From contig CANLRK010000003.1 of the NCBI GenBank assembly GCA_947493535.1, positions 248,001-312,000 on the forward strand: a DNA stretch of 64,000 nucleotides, given 5' to 3'. The notes beneath the pieces are model-generated. The model did no database searches. It saw only the letters and a program-made list of their open reading frames with translations, and was not told the DNA's origin. Below are positions 49,124 through 57,630 of the stretch, piece after piece. Positions within the stretch are counted from its first letter, which is position 1. The number at the start of each line of letters is the position of its first letter. A program made the translations under genes and the position numbers. Source of the DNA: an uncultured Flavobacteriaceae bacterium (GTDB taxonomy: Bacteria > Bacteroidota > Bacteroidia > Flavobacteriales > Flavobacteriaceae).

Positions 49124-50038
49124 CTAGTTAAAGTCAACAGGGTAGCTGTAATCACTTATTGTTGTGTTAATTGTCCCCATAAAATAACTTTCGTTAATAA
49201 GTTCTTCGTTGGTGTTACTGTTTATTAATACCATGTTTTCAATTACTATACTACAACTATATTCTTGTGTTTTTGTGTGATCGTTGTATTCATCGATAGT
49301 ATTTGAAGTTGTGCTGTTATTGTTTAAATAATCAGGGCCAATTGCTGGATCAGAAATATCGTTAGCGGGGTTTAAATCTAAATTACTATCTTCATAACGG
49401 GTAATGATCCCATCGTTATCATCATCGTTATCTAAGTAATTTGGAATTCCATCATTGTCAGTATCTAAAGCGTCTGCAATATCATCGTCATTATTAGGGT
49501 CTGGTTGTTCGTTAATAGTAGGTACATTGTCTCCGTCATCATCACTGTCTAGGTAGTTAGGGATACCATCGTTATCAGTGTCTGTCGGGTTTGTGCTAGG
49601 ATCGTTGTCTCCGTCGATGTTTTCATCTTCAAAATTAGCAGGCACTCCATCATTATCGTCTTCAGTTAACTCGGTAATAAAATTTACTTCGCCATTTGTG
49701 GCAAATGAATTACTTGTTATTGTGGGAGACGATGGGGGTAGCGAATTGCAAAATATATTTGAGGGATCACCACTATAAGTTCTGTAGTTAAAAGTGTTAG
49801 TGCTAGAAAGCGCTGTGTTAAATAAGCCTTCAGTAATAAAATAATCTTGATTGTTTATAGGGAGTTTTATTGATAAAGATTCATAGGGTGATGTTTTGAT
49901 GCTGTAAACAATCAAATCGTCACTTCCGGTACAATACTCTAATGCTTGGGGGAAATCTAATTCACTTACAAAAATATCACCATCATTACATGAAAACAGT
50001 GTAAGTAGCATAAAGGTTATAAGTACTTTTTTGTACAT
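49124..50038 (-). CDS. Lipoprotein with thrombospondin type 3-like calcium-binding repeats
   Basis: A 304-aa lipoprotein: lipobox 'LTLFSCNDG' with Cys17. Residues about 115-230 carry Asp/Asn-rich thrombospondin type 3-like repeats, for example 'TDTDNDGIPNYLDSDDDGD', 'LDTDNDGIPNYLDNDDDND' and 'NDGIITRYEDSNLD', which bind calcium in known families and often act as stiff, extended linkers. The N- and C-terminal parts are unassigned. It stands alone between the T9SS protein and the divergent cysteine desulfurase; a near-consensus -7 lies around 50067-50073. Surface exposure is inferred. Confidence 0.85.
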   Translation of the reverse strand: MYKKVLITFMLLTLFSCNDGDIFVSELDFPQALEYCTGSDDLIVYSIKTSPYESLSIKLPINNQDYFITEGLFNTALSSTNTFNYRTYSGDPSNIFCNSLPPSSPTITSNSFATNGEVNFITELTEDDNDGVPANFEDENIDGDNDPSTNPTDTDNDGIPNYLDSDDDGDNVPTINEQPDPNNDDDIADALDTDNDGIPNYLDNDDDNDGIITRYEDSNLDLNPANDISDPAIGPDYLNNNSTTSNTIDEYNDHTKTQEYSCSIVIENMVLINSNTNEELINESYFMGTINTTISDYSYPVDFN

Positions 50039-50147
50039 AATATTGAGGTTTTTTAACGAAGCTACAAATTAACGAATATTTGTTGATAATTGTTTTAATT
50101 TGAATTAATTTTACACGCCTTTTGTAATAACTTAAATACCGAATTAC

Positions 50148-51293
50148 GTGAAAAAAGTATATTTTGATAGTGCTGCAACTACTTGTGTGAGTGAGGATGT
50201 AGTGCAAGCAATGACTGATTGTTTGTTAAACGATTATGGTAACCCTTCCTCTACCCATGGTTTTGGAAGAAGTGCTAAGTCGTTAATAGAACAAACACGA
50301 AAAAACATAGCTAAGCAACTAAACGTTACTCCTGCAGAAATTATTTTTACTTCAGGAGGTACTGAGGCAGATAACTTTGTTTTGAATTCAGCGGTAAGAG
50401 ATTTAGGGGTAAAACGTATAATTACTTCTAAAATTGAGCACCATGCTATTGGTCATGCTTGTGATGCATTGCAGCAGTGTTTTAACACGGTAATTGATTA
50501 TGTTGATTTGGATGAAAAAGGAGGGGTGCAACTAGAAAGTTTAAGAGAATTACTTTCTCATGACAAAGGGAAAACATTAGTAAGCTTAATGCATGTAAAT
50601 AATGAACTTGGAAATATTTTAGATATAGAGGCGGTTGCAAAAATGTGTAAGGAGCATGAGGCATTATTCCATAGTGATACAGTACAATCTATTGGGCATT
50701 ATAATGTGGATTTGAGTAAAATAGGAGTTGATTTTTGTGCGGTTAGCGCACATAAATTTCATGGACCTAAAGGAGTTGGATTTGCTTTTATGCGTAAAAA
50801 TAGCGGATTAAATTCATTGATATTTGGTGGAGGACAAGAGCGTGGTTATAGGGCGGGAACCGAATCAGTGCATAATATTGTTGGTTTAGATGTTGCTTAT
50901 AAAAATGTATACGATAATCTTGAAAAGGATAGTGCTTATATAAAAGGTTTGAAACAATATTTTATTGAAAAAATTACAAAGGAAATCCCGGACATTAAAT
51001 TCAATGGATGGTCTGGAGATATGGAAAAAAGCACTTATACTTTGGTGAATGTTTTGTTGCCAGTAACTGCTCAAAAAGCATTAATTGTTCTGTTTCAATT
51101 AGATTTAAAAGGAATAGCTTGTTCTAAAGGAAGCGCTTGTCAAAGTGGGAGTGCTAAAGGTTCACATGTATTATCAGAAATACTTCATGGAGACGATATG
51201 CAAAAACCATCGTTGCGCTTTTCTTTTTCAAAATATAATACAAAAGAAGAGATTGATTATGTAATAGATGTGCTTAAAGAGTTTGTTGCTTAA
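50148..51293 (+). CDS. Cysteine desulfurase (NifS/IscS family)
   Basis: A 381-aa class V PLP enzyme releasing sulfur from cysteine for Fe-S clusters and tRNA thiolation. Motifs: 'VYFDSAATTCVSEDVVQAM' at the start, 'IFTSGGTEADNFVL', 'SLMHVNNELGNIL', 'DTVQSIGHYNVDL', the PLP lysine in 'AVSAHKFHGPKGVG' and the active cysteine in the loop 'IACSKGSACQSGSAKGSHVL', whose length is of the IscS/NifS kind. The start is GTG. Near-consensus -7 TAATTTTA at 50106-50113. Single gene facing rplS. Confidence 0.95.
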   Translation: MKKVYFDSAATTCVSEDVVQAMTDCLLNDYGNPSSTHGFGRSAKSLIEQTRKNIAKQLNVTPAEIIFTSGGTEADNFVLNSAVRDLGVKRIITSKIEHHAIGHACDALQQCFNTVIDYVDLDEKGGVQLESLRELLSHDKGKTLVSLMHVNNELGNILDIEAVAKMCKEHEALFHSDTVQSIGHYNVDLSKIGVDFCAVSAHKFHGPKGVGFAFMRKNSGLNSLIFGGGQERGYRAGTESVHNIVGLDVAYKNVYDNLEKDSAYIKGLKQYFIEKITKEIPDIKFNGWSGDMEKSTYTLVNVLLPVTAQKALIVLFQLDLKGIACSKGSACQSGSAKGSHVLSEILHGDDMQKPSLRFSFSKYNTKEEIDYVIDVLKEFVA

Positions 51294-51313
51294 TAGTGTG
51301 TTCGTTTTAACAT

Positions 51314-51349
51314 AAAAAAAAGCCTGTTTTTAAAAACAGGCTTTTTTTT
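51314..51349. terminator. Bidirectional terminator, cysteine desulfurase / rplS
   Basis: AAAAAAAAGCCTGTTTT-ta-AAAACAGGCTTTTTTTT, 17-bp stem, tracts on both strands. Confidence 0.93.
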
Positions 51350-51370
51350 ATGTTAAAGTGTGAGTGAGAT

Positions 51371-51721
51371 TTATCCTCTTTTTTCTTTAATTCTTGCTTT
51401 CTTACCAGTAAGACCTCTAAAGTAAAAGATTCTAGCTCTACGCACAGCTCCTCTTTTGTTAACTTCAATTTTTTGTAAAGCAGGCATGTTGATAGGGAAA
51501 ATTCTTTCTACACCAACAGTTCCTGACATTTTACGGATTGTAAAAGTTTCTGAAGAACCACTACCTCTTTTTTGAATAACTACTCCTCTAAAAAACTGAG
51601 TTCTTGTTTTGTTACCTTCTTTAATTTCGTAGTAAACAGTAATAGTGTCTCCCGCGCTAAATGCTGGAAAATCCTTTTTTGCTACGAATTCGTCTTGTAC
51701 GTACTTAACTAAAGCTTCCAT
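51371..51721 (-). CDS. rplS: 50S ribosomal protein L19
   Basis: A 116-aa L19, recognisable by '[33 protein letters not shown]', '[30 protein letters not shown]' and the basic end '[26 protein letters not shown]'. It sits at the 30S-50S interface. It follows trmD by 127 nt on the same strand, the trmD-rplS order common in bacteria. The gap between them shows no strong terminator. Confidence 0.98.
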   Translation of the reverse strand: [116 protein letters not shown]

Positions 51722-51848
51722 TGTATTTGTTTATAAAAGTTATTTTAAAGCAACATGCACGATTATCGCCAGAGGTTAGTTTAAATTTGACTGCAAAATT
51801 AGTTAATAAAAATGAATTATCAATTAAATTAAAGTTCTTTTTGAAATA

Positions 51849-52526
51849 TTATTTATCAAAAAGATCTGGGCGACGTTCTTTGGTGCGTTTGTATGCTTCG
51901 TTTTCACGCCATTCTTCAATTTTAGGAAAATTACCAGACAAAAGAATTTCAGGTACTTTTTTACCTTTATAATCTGCGGGTCTAGTATAGACTGGTGGTG
52001 CTAGTAAGTTATCTTGAAAAGAATCAGTTAATGCAGAGGTTTCATTGTTGAGAACACCAGGGATTAAGCGGATAACAGCATCACATAACACATTTGCGGC
52101 CAACTCCCCTCCAGATAGAACAAAATCTCCTATCGATATTTCACGAGTAATGAATAAGTCTCTCACTCGTTGATCAACACCTTTATAGTGACCACATAGA
52201 ATAATAATGTTTTCTTTTAACGATAATTCATTGGCAATACCTTGGTTTAAGGTGTTGCCATCTGGGGTCATATAAATAACTTCGTCGTAATTGCGTTTAG
52301 CTTTTAAGGCACTGATACAACGGTCAATTGGCTCAATCATCATCACCATGCCAGCTCCGCCACCAAATTGATAGTCATCTATACTTCGTTGTTTGTTAAT
52401 GCTATAATCTCTTAAATTGTGAAAATGAACTTCCACAATTTTTTTGTCAATAGCGCGCTTGAGTATGGAGTCGTTAAACGGACTCTGCATTAATTCTGGT
52501 AATACGGTAATGATATCAATCCTCAT
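51849..52526 (-). CDS. trmD: tRNA (guanine-N1)-methyltransferase TrmD
   Basis: A 225-aa SPOUT (trefoil-knot) methyltransferase making m1G37 in tRNAs with G36G37. Motifs: '[22 protein letters not shown]', '[17 protein letters not shown]' and the knot '[37 protein letters not shown]', with '[18 protein letters not shown]' after it. Full length. It is 9 nt after the coiled-coil gene, same operon, and upstream of rplS. Confidence 0.98.
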   Translation of the reverse strand: MRIDIITVLPELMQSPFNDSILKRAIDKKIVEVHFHNLRDYSINKQRSIDDYQFGGGAGMVMMIEPIDRCISALKAKRNYDEVIYMTPDGNTLNQGIANELSLKENIIILCGHYKGVDQRVRDLFITREISIGDFVLSGGELAANVLCDAVIRLIPGVLNNETSALTDSFQDNLLAPPVYTRPADYKGKKVPEILLSGNFPKIEEWRENEAYKRTKERRPDLFDK

Positions 52527-52535
52527 ACCAATAAT

Positions 52536-53129
52536 TTAGCTTCTGTTTTTGTTTAATTCGTCTTGTAATTTGCGCATCACTTTTTGTTCGCGCTCTAAAG
52601 CTATTTTTCGATGCTCTTCAAATTCTTTTTCAATATCAATCAACTGTGTTTTTACTAGTTGTGTGGTTGTATTACTGTTTTTGAATTTGTATATAAAAAA
52701 TACAAGGAGTAATGCTAGAATTGATGCGACAGCCCAAAATATATTTTTGAAATCAGATTTTTTAAAATCAGCTCCTAAAAATGAAATGTGCTCTTTGTCT
52801 GAGTTGATTTGTGTAATAGTGGTGTTTAGTTCGCTTATTTTGTTTTCCAGTTTATTGGTGTTGGTTTTCTGGTTTTTAATAGTTTCAGACAATTGATTGA
52901 CAATTGTTTTTTGTTTGTTAACAGAGTCTAAAACTTGTTTTTTTAACGTGTTTAACCAACTTTTTTTAACGACTTTAAATTCTTGATAGTTATTTGATTT
53001 TGTAATTACGTAATCAAATTTATCGTTTATACTACCATTGGTAAGCGATAGTTTGTTTTCAGTTTCCTGAGCAAAACTGCAGGTTATACTTATTGAAAGT
53101 GTTGCTAAAAAAATGATAAACTGTTTCAT
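52536..53129 (-). CDS. Exported coiled-coil protein with one transmembrane helix
   Basis: A 197-aa protein I cannot name. It has a signal peptide ('MKQFIIFLATLSISITCSFAQE'), a long coiled coil (about 60-125, 'TLKKQVLDSVNKQKTIVNQLSETIKNQKTNTNKLENKISEL'), one transmembrane helix ('NIFWAVASILALLLVFFIYKF') and a charged C-terminal coiled coil ('LVKTQLIDIEKEFEEHRKIALEREQKVMRKLQDELN'). In public flavobacterial genomes genes in this place are sometimes labelled tRNA (guanine-N1)-methyltransferase by neighbour confusion; the sequence has no methyltransferase motif. It is 9 nt upstream of trmD and likely co-transcribed. Confidence 0.8.
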   Translation of the reverse strand: MKQFIIFLATLSISITCSFAQETENKLSLTNGSINDKFDYVITKSNNYQEFKVVKKSWLNTLKKQVLDSVNKQKTIVNQLSETIKNQKTNTNKLENKISELNTTITQINSDKEHISFLGADFKKSDFKNIFWAVASILALLLVFFIYKFKNSNTTTQLVKTQLIDIEKEFEEHRKIALEREQKVMRKLQDELNKNRS

Positions 53130-53145
53130 GATATATAGTTTTGAT

Positions 53146-53178
53146 AAAAAATCCGTGTTATTTAAACACGGATTTTTT
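53146..53178 (-). terminator. Terminator of gap
   Basis: AAAAAATCCGTGTT-attt-AACACGGATTTTTT, 14-bp stem, 35 nt past the gap stop; T-tracts on both strands. Confidence 0.9.
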
Positions 53179-53211
53179 GTAATTATTGTATGTTATTCGG
53201 TGTAAAAAATC

Positions 53212-54660
53212 TTAGTAATAACTATATCTTCTAACTTTTGAGATGTATTTTGCTAAACGAATAACCTGATGAGAATAACCGTATTCATTGTCATACCATA
53301 CGTATAGTACTACATTTTTTCCGTTGCTTCTTACTATGGTTGCTTTGCTATCATATATTGATGGAGCTGAAGAGCCTACAATATCTGAAGATACTAACTC
53401 GTTGTCAAGTGAGTATTTAATTTGTTCTACTAAATCACCTTCTAATGCATATTTTTTAAGTATTGCATTAAGTCCATCAATTGAAGTGGCATTTTCAACC
53501 TCTAAATTTAAAATCGCTAAAGATCCGTTTGGTACAGGGACTCTAATTGCGTTAGAAGTTAGTTTTCCTTCTAATGATGGGAGTGCTTTTGAAGCTGCTT
53601 GACCAGCACCTGTTTCAGTAATAACCATATTTAAAGCTGCGGCTCTACCACGTCGGTATTTTTTATGGAAATTGTCTACTAAGTTTTGATCGTTAGTATA
53701 AGCGTGAATAGTTTCAAGGTGTCCGTGTACAATTCCCAAACTATCTTCAATTGCTTTTAAAACAGGTGTTATCGCATTTGTTGTACATGAAGCAGCTGAG
53801 AAGATATCGATTTTATCTGGGTCGTTATCTAAATGGTTTACTCCGTGTACGATATTAGGAATTCCTTTTCCAGGTGCGGTAAGTAATACTTTGTCCGCTC
53901 CTTTAGAAGCGAGTAATCTACTTAGAGCTTCTTTGTCTCTAAATGCACCTGTGTTATCAATTACTAATGCGTTATTAATGCCGTATGTTGTATAGTCAAT
54001 GTCTTCAGGAGCGTTTGCGCTAATCATTTTTACAGTAGTTCCGTTAATGATTAGCGAACAGTTTTCTACATCGGTAGTTACCGTTCCAGCAAAATCACCA
54101 TGAACTGAATCTTGACGTAAAAGAGAAGCTCTTTTTTCTAACACAGTTGCGTCAATTTTTCCACGAGTTACAATTGCTCTTAGGCGCATTTGTTCACCTT
54201 TAGCGGTTTTGCTCATTAACTCACGTGCTAGTAAACGACCAATTCTACCAAAACCATATAATACAACATCTTTAGGTTGTATGTTATCAGATTGGTTAGC
54301 GTCTTTTAATTTGTCTGAAACAAAAGATACCGCGTCATTGTAATTTTCGTCTTCTAAATGATATTCATAAGTTAATTTACCAATATCTAACTTTGATGGA
54401 GGTAAATCAATGCTGTTAATTGCCTTTGCAATTTCTACAGAATCAAAAATAGATATTGGTTTTTGTACAAATTCTCCTGCATATTCATGTAGGTTTAAAA
54501 TGTCGCTAACATTTTTATCTATTAATTGGTTTCTGAATAGTACTAATTCAATTGATTTATCGTACCATAAATCACTAACTACTTTAATAAAATCTACACA
54601 AGCTCTTCTTCTGTCTGCTTGAAAAGCTAGCTCTTTTTCGTAAGTGTCGTTTGCAATCAT
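53212..54660 (-). CDS. gap: Glyceraldehyde-3-phosphate dehydrogenase, long form
   Basis: A 482-aa GAPDH, about 150 residues longer than the classical enzyme. The N-terminal ~125 residues are a helical extension found in Bacteroidota; the NAD-binding fold begins at 'VVLYGFGRIGRLLARELMSK', the catalytic cysteine is in 'FSAASCTTNAITPVLKAI', and 'HLETIHAYTNDQNLVDNFHKKYRRGRAAALNM' and 'VWYDNEYGYSHQVIRL' close the enzyme. Glycolysis/gluconeogenesis in the cytoplasm. Single gene with a consensus -7 (TAATTTTG, 54689-54696). Confidence 0.96.
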   Translation of the reverse strand: MIANDTYEKELAFQADRRRACVDFIKVVSDLWYDKSIELVLFRNQLIDKNVSDILNLHEYAGEFVQKPISIFDSVEIAKAINSIDLPPSKLDIGKLTYEYHLEDENYNDAVSFVSDKLKDANQSDNIQPKDVVLYGFGRIGRLLARELMSKTAKGEQMRLRAIVTRGKIDATVLEKRASLLRQDSVHGDFAGTVTTDVENCSLIINGTTVKMISANAPEDIDYTTYGINNALVIDNTGAFRDKEALSRLLASKGADKVLLTAPGKGIPNIVHGVNHLDNDPDKIDIFSAASCTTNAITPVLKAIEDSLGIVHGHLETIHAYTNDQNLVDNFHKKYRRGRAAALNMVITETGAGQAASKALPSLEGKLTSNAIRVPVPNGSLAILNLEVENATSIDGLNAILKKYALEGDLVEQIKYSLDNELVSSDIVGSSAPSIYDSKATIVRSNGKNVVLYVWYDNEYGYSHQVIRLAKYISKVRRYSYY

Positions 54661-54688
54661 TAATTGTGTTGTTTGATTTTTGAAAGCG

Positions 54689-54696
54689 CAAAATTA
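54689..54696 (-). promoter_or_regulatory. -7 element of gap
   Basis: TAATTTTG on the minus strand, perfect TAnnTTTG, 29 nt before the ATG. Confidence 0.7.
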
Positions 54697-54704
54697 CTAA
54701 TTAT

Positions 54705-54743
54705 AACTAAAAAAAACGCTCGAATAGAGCGTTTTTTTTAGTT
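54705..54743 (-). terminator. Terminator of the HtrA-like protease gene
   Basis: AACTAAAAAAAACGCTC-gaata-GAGCGTTTTTTTTAGTT, a perfect 17-bp stem 15 nt after the stop at 54758. Confidence 0.93.
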
Positions 54744-54757
54744 GACAGGTTTCTTTT

Positions 54758-56155
54758 TTATCTCAACCACCAATTTTTAGCAACACCATTTTTATAAACT
54801 ACTTCAATATTGTATAAGTTGTTGATATCTAAACTCTTTAAGTTGGCTAAATCATCAATGCTTTCAATTTCTGTTTCGTTTATTTGTGTGATAATGCAGT
54901 CTTTGGTGATGTGTAGTTTTCTCTCTAGAAAATCACTATTGTTATTTACTACTTTAACTCCGCTTTTAATCTCAAATTGTTCTTTGTCATTTTGTGACAG
55001 GTTTTTTAATTCAAGCTGAAAAGCTTTTTGAGTTAATACACTTTTGTCAGAAAGTTTTACAGTAATAGTTTTAGTTTTTCCTTTACGTAATACTTCTACT
55101 TGTATTGTGTTGTTAGGTCTTTTTGTACTTAAATAGCCAGTTAAATCTGATGATTTTGCAATAATAGTATTGTCAATTTTTTTAATAATATCGCCAGCTT
55201 TTAATCCTGCTTTTTCTGCTCCAGAGTTCGGTTCTATTTCAGAAATGTAATATCCTTCCGTGTCGTTAAGTTCTAATTTGTTTGCAATTCCATTATTTAA
55301 ACCGAAACCAGAAACTCCTAAAACAGCTTGTTGAACATTACCGTATTCTAAAATATCTTGTACTACTTTTTGAGTAATATTTGAAGGGACAGCAAAGGAG
55401 TATCCTATATATGACCCTGTACGAGATGAGATTGCGGTGTTGATACCGATTAATTCTCCTCTAGTGTTAACTAAAGCTCCGCCGGAGTTTCCTGGGTTTA
55501 CTACGGCATCTGTTTGTAAAAAAGATTGTATGTTTCTATCTCCATCTAAATCTCTTGATTTAGCGCTAATGATACCTGCGGTAACTGTAGAAGTAAGGTT
55601 GTAAGGGTTACCTACCGCTAATACCCATTCTCCTATTTTAATGTTGTTAGAATCTCCAAAAGGGATATAGTCTAACTTATCATCAGCTTCAATTTTAAGT
55701 AAAGCGATATCTGTTTTTTTATCAAAACCAATTACTCGTGCTTTATAAGATTTTTGGTTGTTTAATGTTACTGTTAATTCGTCAGCATTGTCAATAACAT
55801 GATTGTTAGTTACAATGTATCCATCTTCAGAAATTACAACACCAGATCCTGTTGAACCTTTTTGAATTTGCTCTCCTTTTCTGTTATAGTAGTCAAAAAT
55901 ACTTCTAGGTTGTATATAAGTTGTGGTGCTAGTTACGTGAACTACAGCGTGAACTGTTTTTTCTGCTGCTTCTGTAAAATCAGTATTTTCTACAAAGCTA
56001 GATGAGGCGGAAGTGTTTGAAACAGGTATTGTAAAGTTTGTGCTAGTAGGGATAACAGTGTTTATGGTTTCTTTTTCTATATAGGCTTTGTATCCAACTA
56101 AAGTTAAACCGCTACCAAGAATAGAAAAGATAGTAATTTTAAGTATTTCTTTCAT
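54758..56155 (-). CDS. Do/HtrA family serine endopeptidase with PDZ domains
   Basis: A 465-aa periplasmic protease/chaperone. N-terminal membrane anchor or signal ('ILKITIFSILGSGLTLVGYKAY'), trypsin-like domain with the full triad: His119 ('IVTNNHVIDNA'), Asp149 ('DKKTDIALLK') and Ser224 ('VVNPGNSGGALV'), then a PDZ domain ('SEIEPNSGAEKAGLKAGDIIKKIDNTIIAKSSDLTGYL') and a second, shorter PDZ-like region at the C-terminus ('ITQINETEIESIDDLANLKSL'). It would degrade or refold damaged envelope proteins. Single gene; a -7-like TAAATTTA lies 28 nt upstream. Confidence 0.96.
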   Translation of the reverse strand: MKEILKITIFSILGSGLTLVGYKAYIEKETINTVIPTSTNFTIPVSNTSASSSFVENTDFTEAAEKTVHAVVHVTSTTTYIQPRSIFDYYNRKGEQIQKGSTGSGVVISEDGYIVTNNHVIDNADELTVTLNNQKSYKARVIGFDKKTDIALLKIEADDKLDYIPFGDSNNIKIGEWVLAVGNPYNLTSTVTAGIISAKSRDLDGDRNIQSFLQTDAVVNPGNSGGALVNTRGELIGINTAISSRTGSYIGYSFAVPSNITQKVVQDILEYGNVQQAVLGVSGFGLNNGIANKLELNDTEGYYISEIEPNSGAEKAGLKAGDIIKKIDNTIIAKSSDLTGYLSTKRPNNTIQVEVLRKGKTKTITVKLSDKSVLTQKAFQLELKNLSQNDKEQFEIKSGVKVVNNNSDFLERKLHITKDCIITQINETEIESIDDLANLKSLDINNLYNIEVVYKNGVAKNWWLR

Positions 56156-56316
56156 GACATCGTATTATTATGTTTTCTAAGGTAAATTTACTTGTTTTTT
56201 GGTTTTATTAATTAGTTTTAACGCTGTATTAACGCATATTAATAAAATATTAACAAATGCTTTAAATTGTAGGCTTTTGCTAGCTCTTTTTTTAGTGGAA
56301 ATGTAATCGTATTGTT

Positions 56317-56324
56317 TACATTTG
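56317..56324 (+). promoter_or_regulatory. -7 element of the dapF operon
   Basis: TACATTTG, perfect TAnnTTTG, 21 nt before the ATG at 56345 and inside the longer ORF-track reading, which it argues against. Confidence 0.72.
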
Positions 56325-56344
56325 TGGTAATTTTAATTTTATTG

Positions 56345-57118
56345 ATGGGTATATTTTATAAATATCAAGGAACCGGAAATGATTTTATCATGATTGATAA
56401 TCGTGATAATGTATTTCAAAATAAAACAACAGAATTGATTAAGCTGTTGTGTGATAGACGATTTGGGGTTGGAGCAGACGGACTTATTTTGTTAGAAAAA
56501 AGTGAGATAGCTGACTTTAAAATGGTGTATTTCAATGCAGACGGTAATCAAGGTACTATGTGTGGTAATGGAGGAAGGTGTGTTGTTGCCTTTGCAAAGT
56601 ATTTAGATACTATTTCAGACAGAACCATATTTGAAGCTGTAGATGGTAAGCACTATGCAACAATAGAAGGAGATGTTGTGAAATTACAAATGAATGATGT
56701 TGAAGAAATTACGTGTAATGATAATAGTGTTTTTTTGAATACGGGCTCGCCACATCATATACAGTTTGAAGAAGATCTTTCAGCTATGGATGTTGTTGCT
56801 ATTGGTAGGAAGATTAGAAATGAAGTTTATGGGACAGCAGGAAGTAATGTGAATTTTGTAAAAAAGATAAATGACTCTCTATTTAAAATGCGTACTTACG
56901 AGCGGGGTGTAGAAGATGAAACTTTAGCTTGTGGTACAGGAGCAACAGCAGTTGCTATAGCTATGCATAATTTAAAAAAGACAGCTCTAAATAAGCTAAT
57001 ATTACAGGTTGAAGGAGGAGAGTTAGAAGTGTCTTTTAAAGTGGTAGGAAAAAAGTATACCGAAGTGTTTTTAAAAGGTAAGGCTGTTCAAGTGTTTAAA
57101 GGAGAAATAACATGGTAA
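56345..57118 (+). CDS. dapF: Diaminopimelate epimerase
   Basis: A ~257-aa two-domain epimerase turning LL- into meso-diaminopimelate for lysine and peptidoglycan. Starts 'MGIFYKYQGTGNDFIMIDNRDN'; the two active cysteines are in 'QGTMCGNGGRCVVAFAKY' and 'RGVEDETLACGTGATAVAIAM'. The ORF-track start at 56312 (TTG) is rejected because the promoter -7 box overlaps it. The 3' end overlaps the GNAT gene by 7 nt (ATGGTAA), so dapF, the GNAT gene and mltG form one coupled operon. Confidence 0.97.
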   Translation: MGIFYKYQGTGNDFIMIDNRDNVFQNKTTELIKLLCDRRFGVGADGLILLEKSEIADFKMVYFNADGNQGTMCGNGGRCVVAFAKYLDTISDRTIFEAVDGKHYATIEGDVVKLQMNDVEEITCNDNSVFLNTGSPHHIQFEEDLSAMDVVAIGRKIRNEVYGTAGSNVNFVKKINDSLFKMRTYERGVEDETLACGTGATAVAIAMHNLKKTALNKLILQVEGGELEVSFKVVGKKYTEVFLKGKAVQVFKGEITW

Positions 57119-57630
57119 CATTAACAGGAGATAGGGTTTACCTCAGGGCTCTTGAGCCTGAGGATTTAGAGTTACTCTATGCAATAGAAAACGATGAATC
57201 AGTTTGGGAAGTTAGTCAAACCCAAACACCGTATTCTAGGTTTTTAATAAAGCAATATTTAGAAAATTGTCACAAAGATATATATGAGGTAAAGCAATTA
57301 CGCTTGGTAATTGTTACGCATCAAAATGAAGCTGTTGGTTTTGTTGATTTATTTGATTTTGACCCTAAAAATAACAAAGTAGGTTTAGGAGTGTTAATTT
57401 TAGATCATGAGCGAGGAAAGAACTACGGAGAAGAAGCATTACGCTTATTGATAGCCTATGCTTTTAATAATTTATATGTCCATCAGCTGTATGCAAATGT
57501 ACTAGAAGATAATATCCCGAGTATTAACTTGTTTAAAAAACTAGGATTTCAATCATCAGCTTTAAAAAAAGATTGGGTGCAAGAAGCAGGGGTTTATAAA
57601 AATGAATATTTATTTCAATTAATAAGGTAA
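57112..57630 (+). CDS. GNAT family N-acetyltransferase (RimL/RimJ-like)
   Basis: A 172-aa acetyltransferase with the GNAT order: 'VYLRALEPEDLELLYAIENDES' (N-terminal helix-strand), 'LGVLILDHERGKNYGEEALRLLIAYAF' (acetyl-CoA pyrophosphate loop, RGKNYG), and 'NVLEDNIPSINLFKKLGFQSSALKKDWV'. Such RimJ/L-type enzymes acetylate protein N-termini, antibiotics or polyamines; the acceptor is not readable. Overlaps dapF by 7 nt and mltG by 1 nt. Confidence 0.92.
   Translation: MVTLTGDRVYLRALEPEDLELLYAIENDESVWEVSQTQTPYSRFLIKQYLENCHKDIYEVKQLRLVIVTHQNEAVGFVDLFDFDPKNNKVGLGVLILDHERGKNYGEEALRLLIAYAFNNLYVHQLYANVLEDNIPSINLFKKLGFQSSALKKDWVQEAGVYKNEYLFQLIR

Noticed and set aside
53288-53602. 104-aa ORF antisense to gap
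   Set aside because: Mirror reading of a conserved enzyme gene; Ser/Leu-rich shadow composition.
56312-56344. N-terminal extension of dapF (TTG start)
   Set aside because: Hydrophobic extension covers a perfect -7 promoter element; the family begins at the ATG at 56345.
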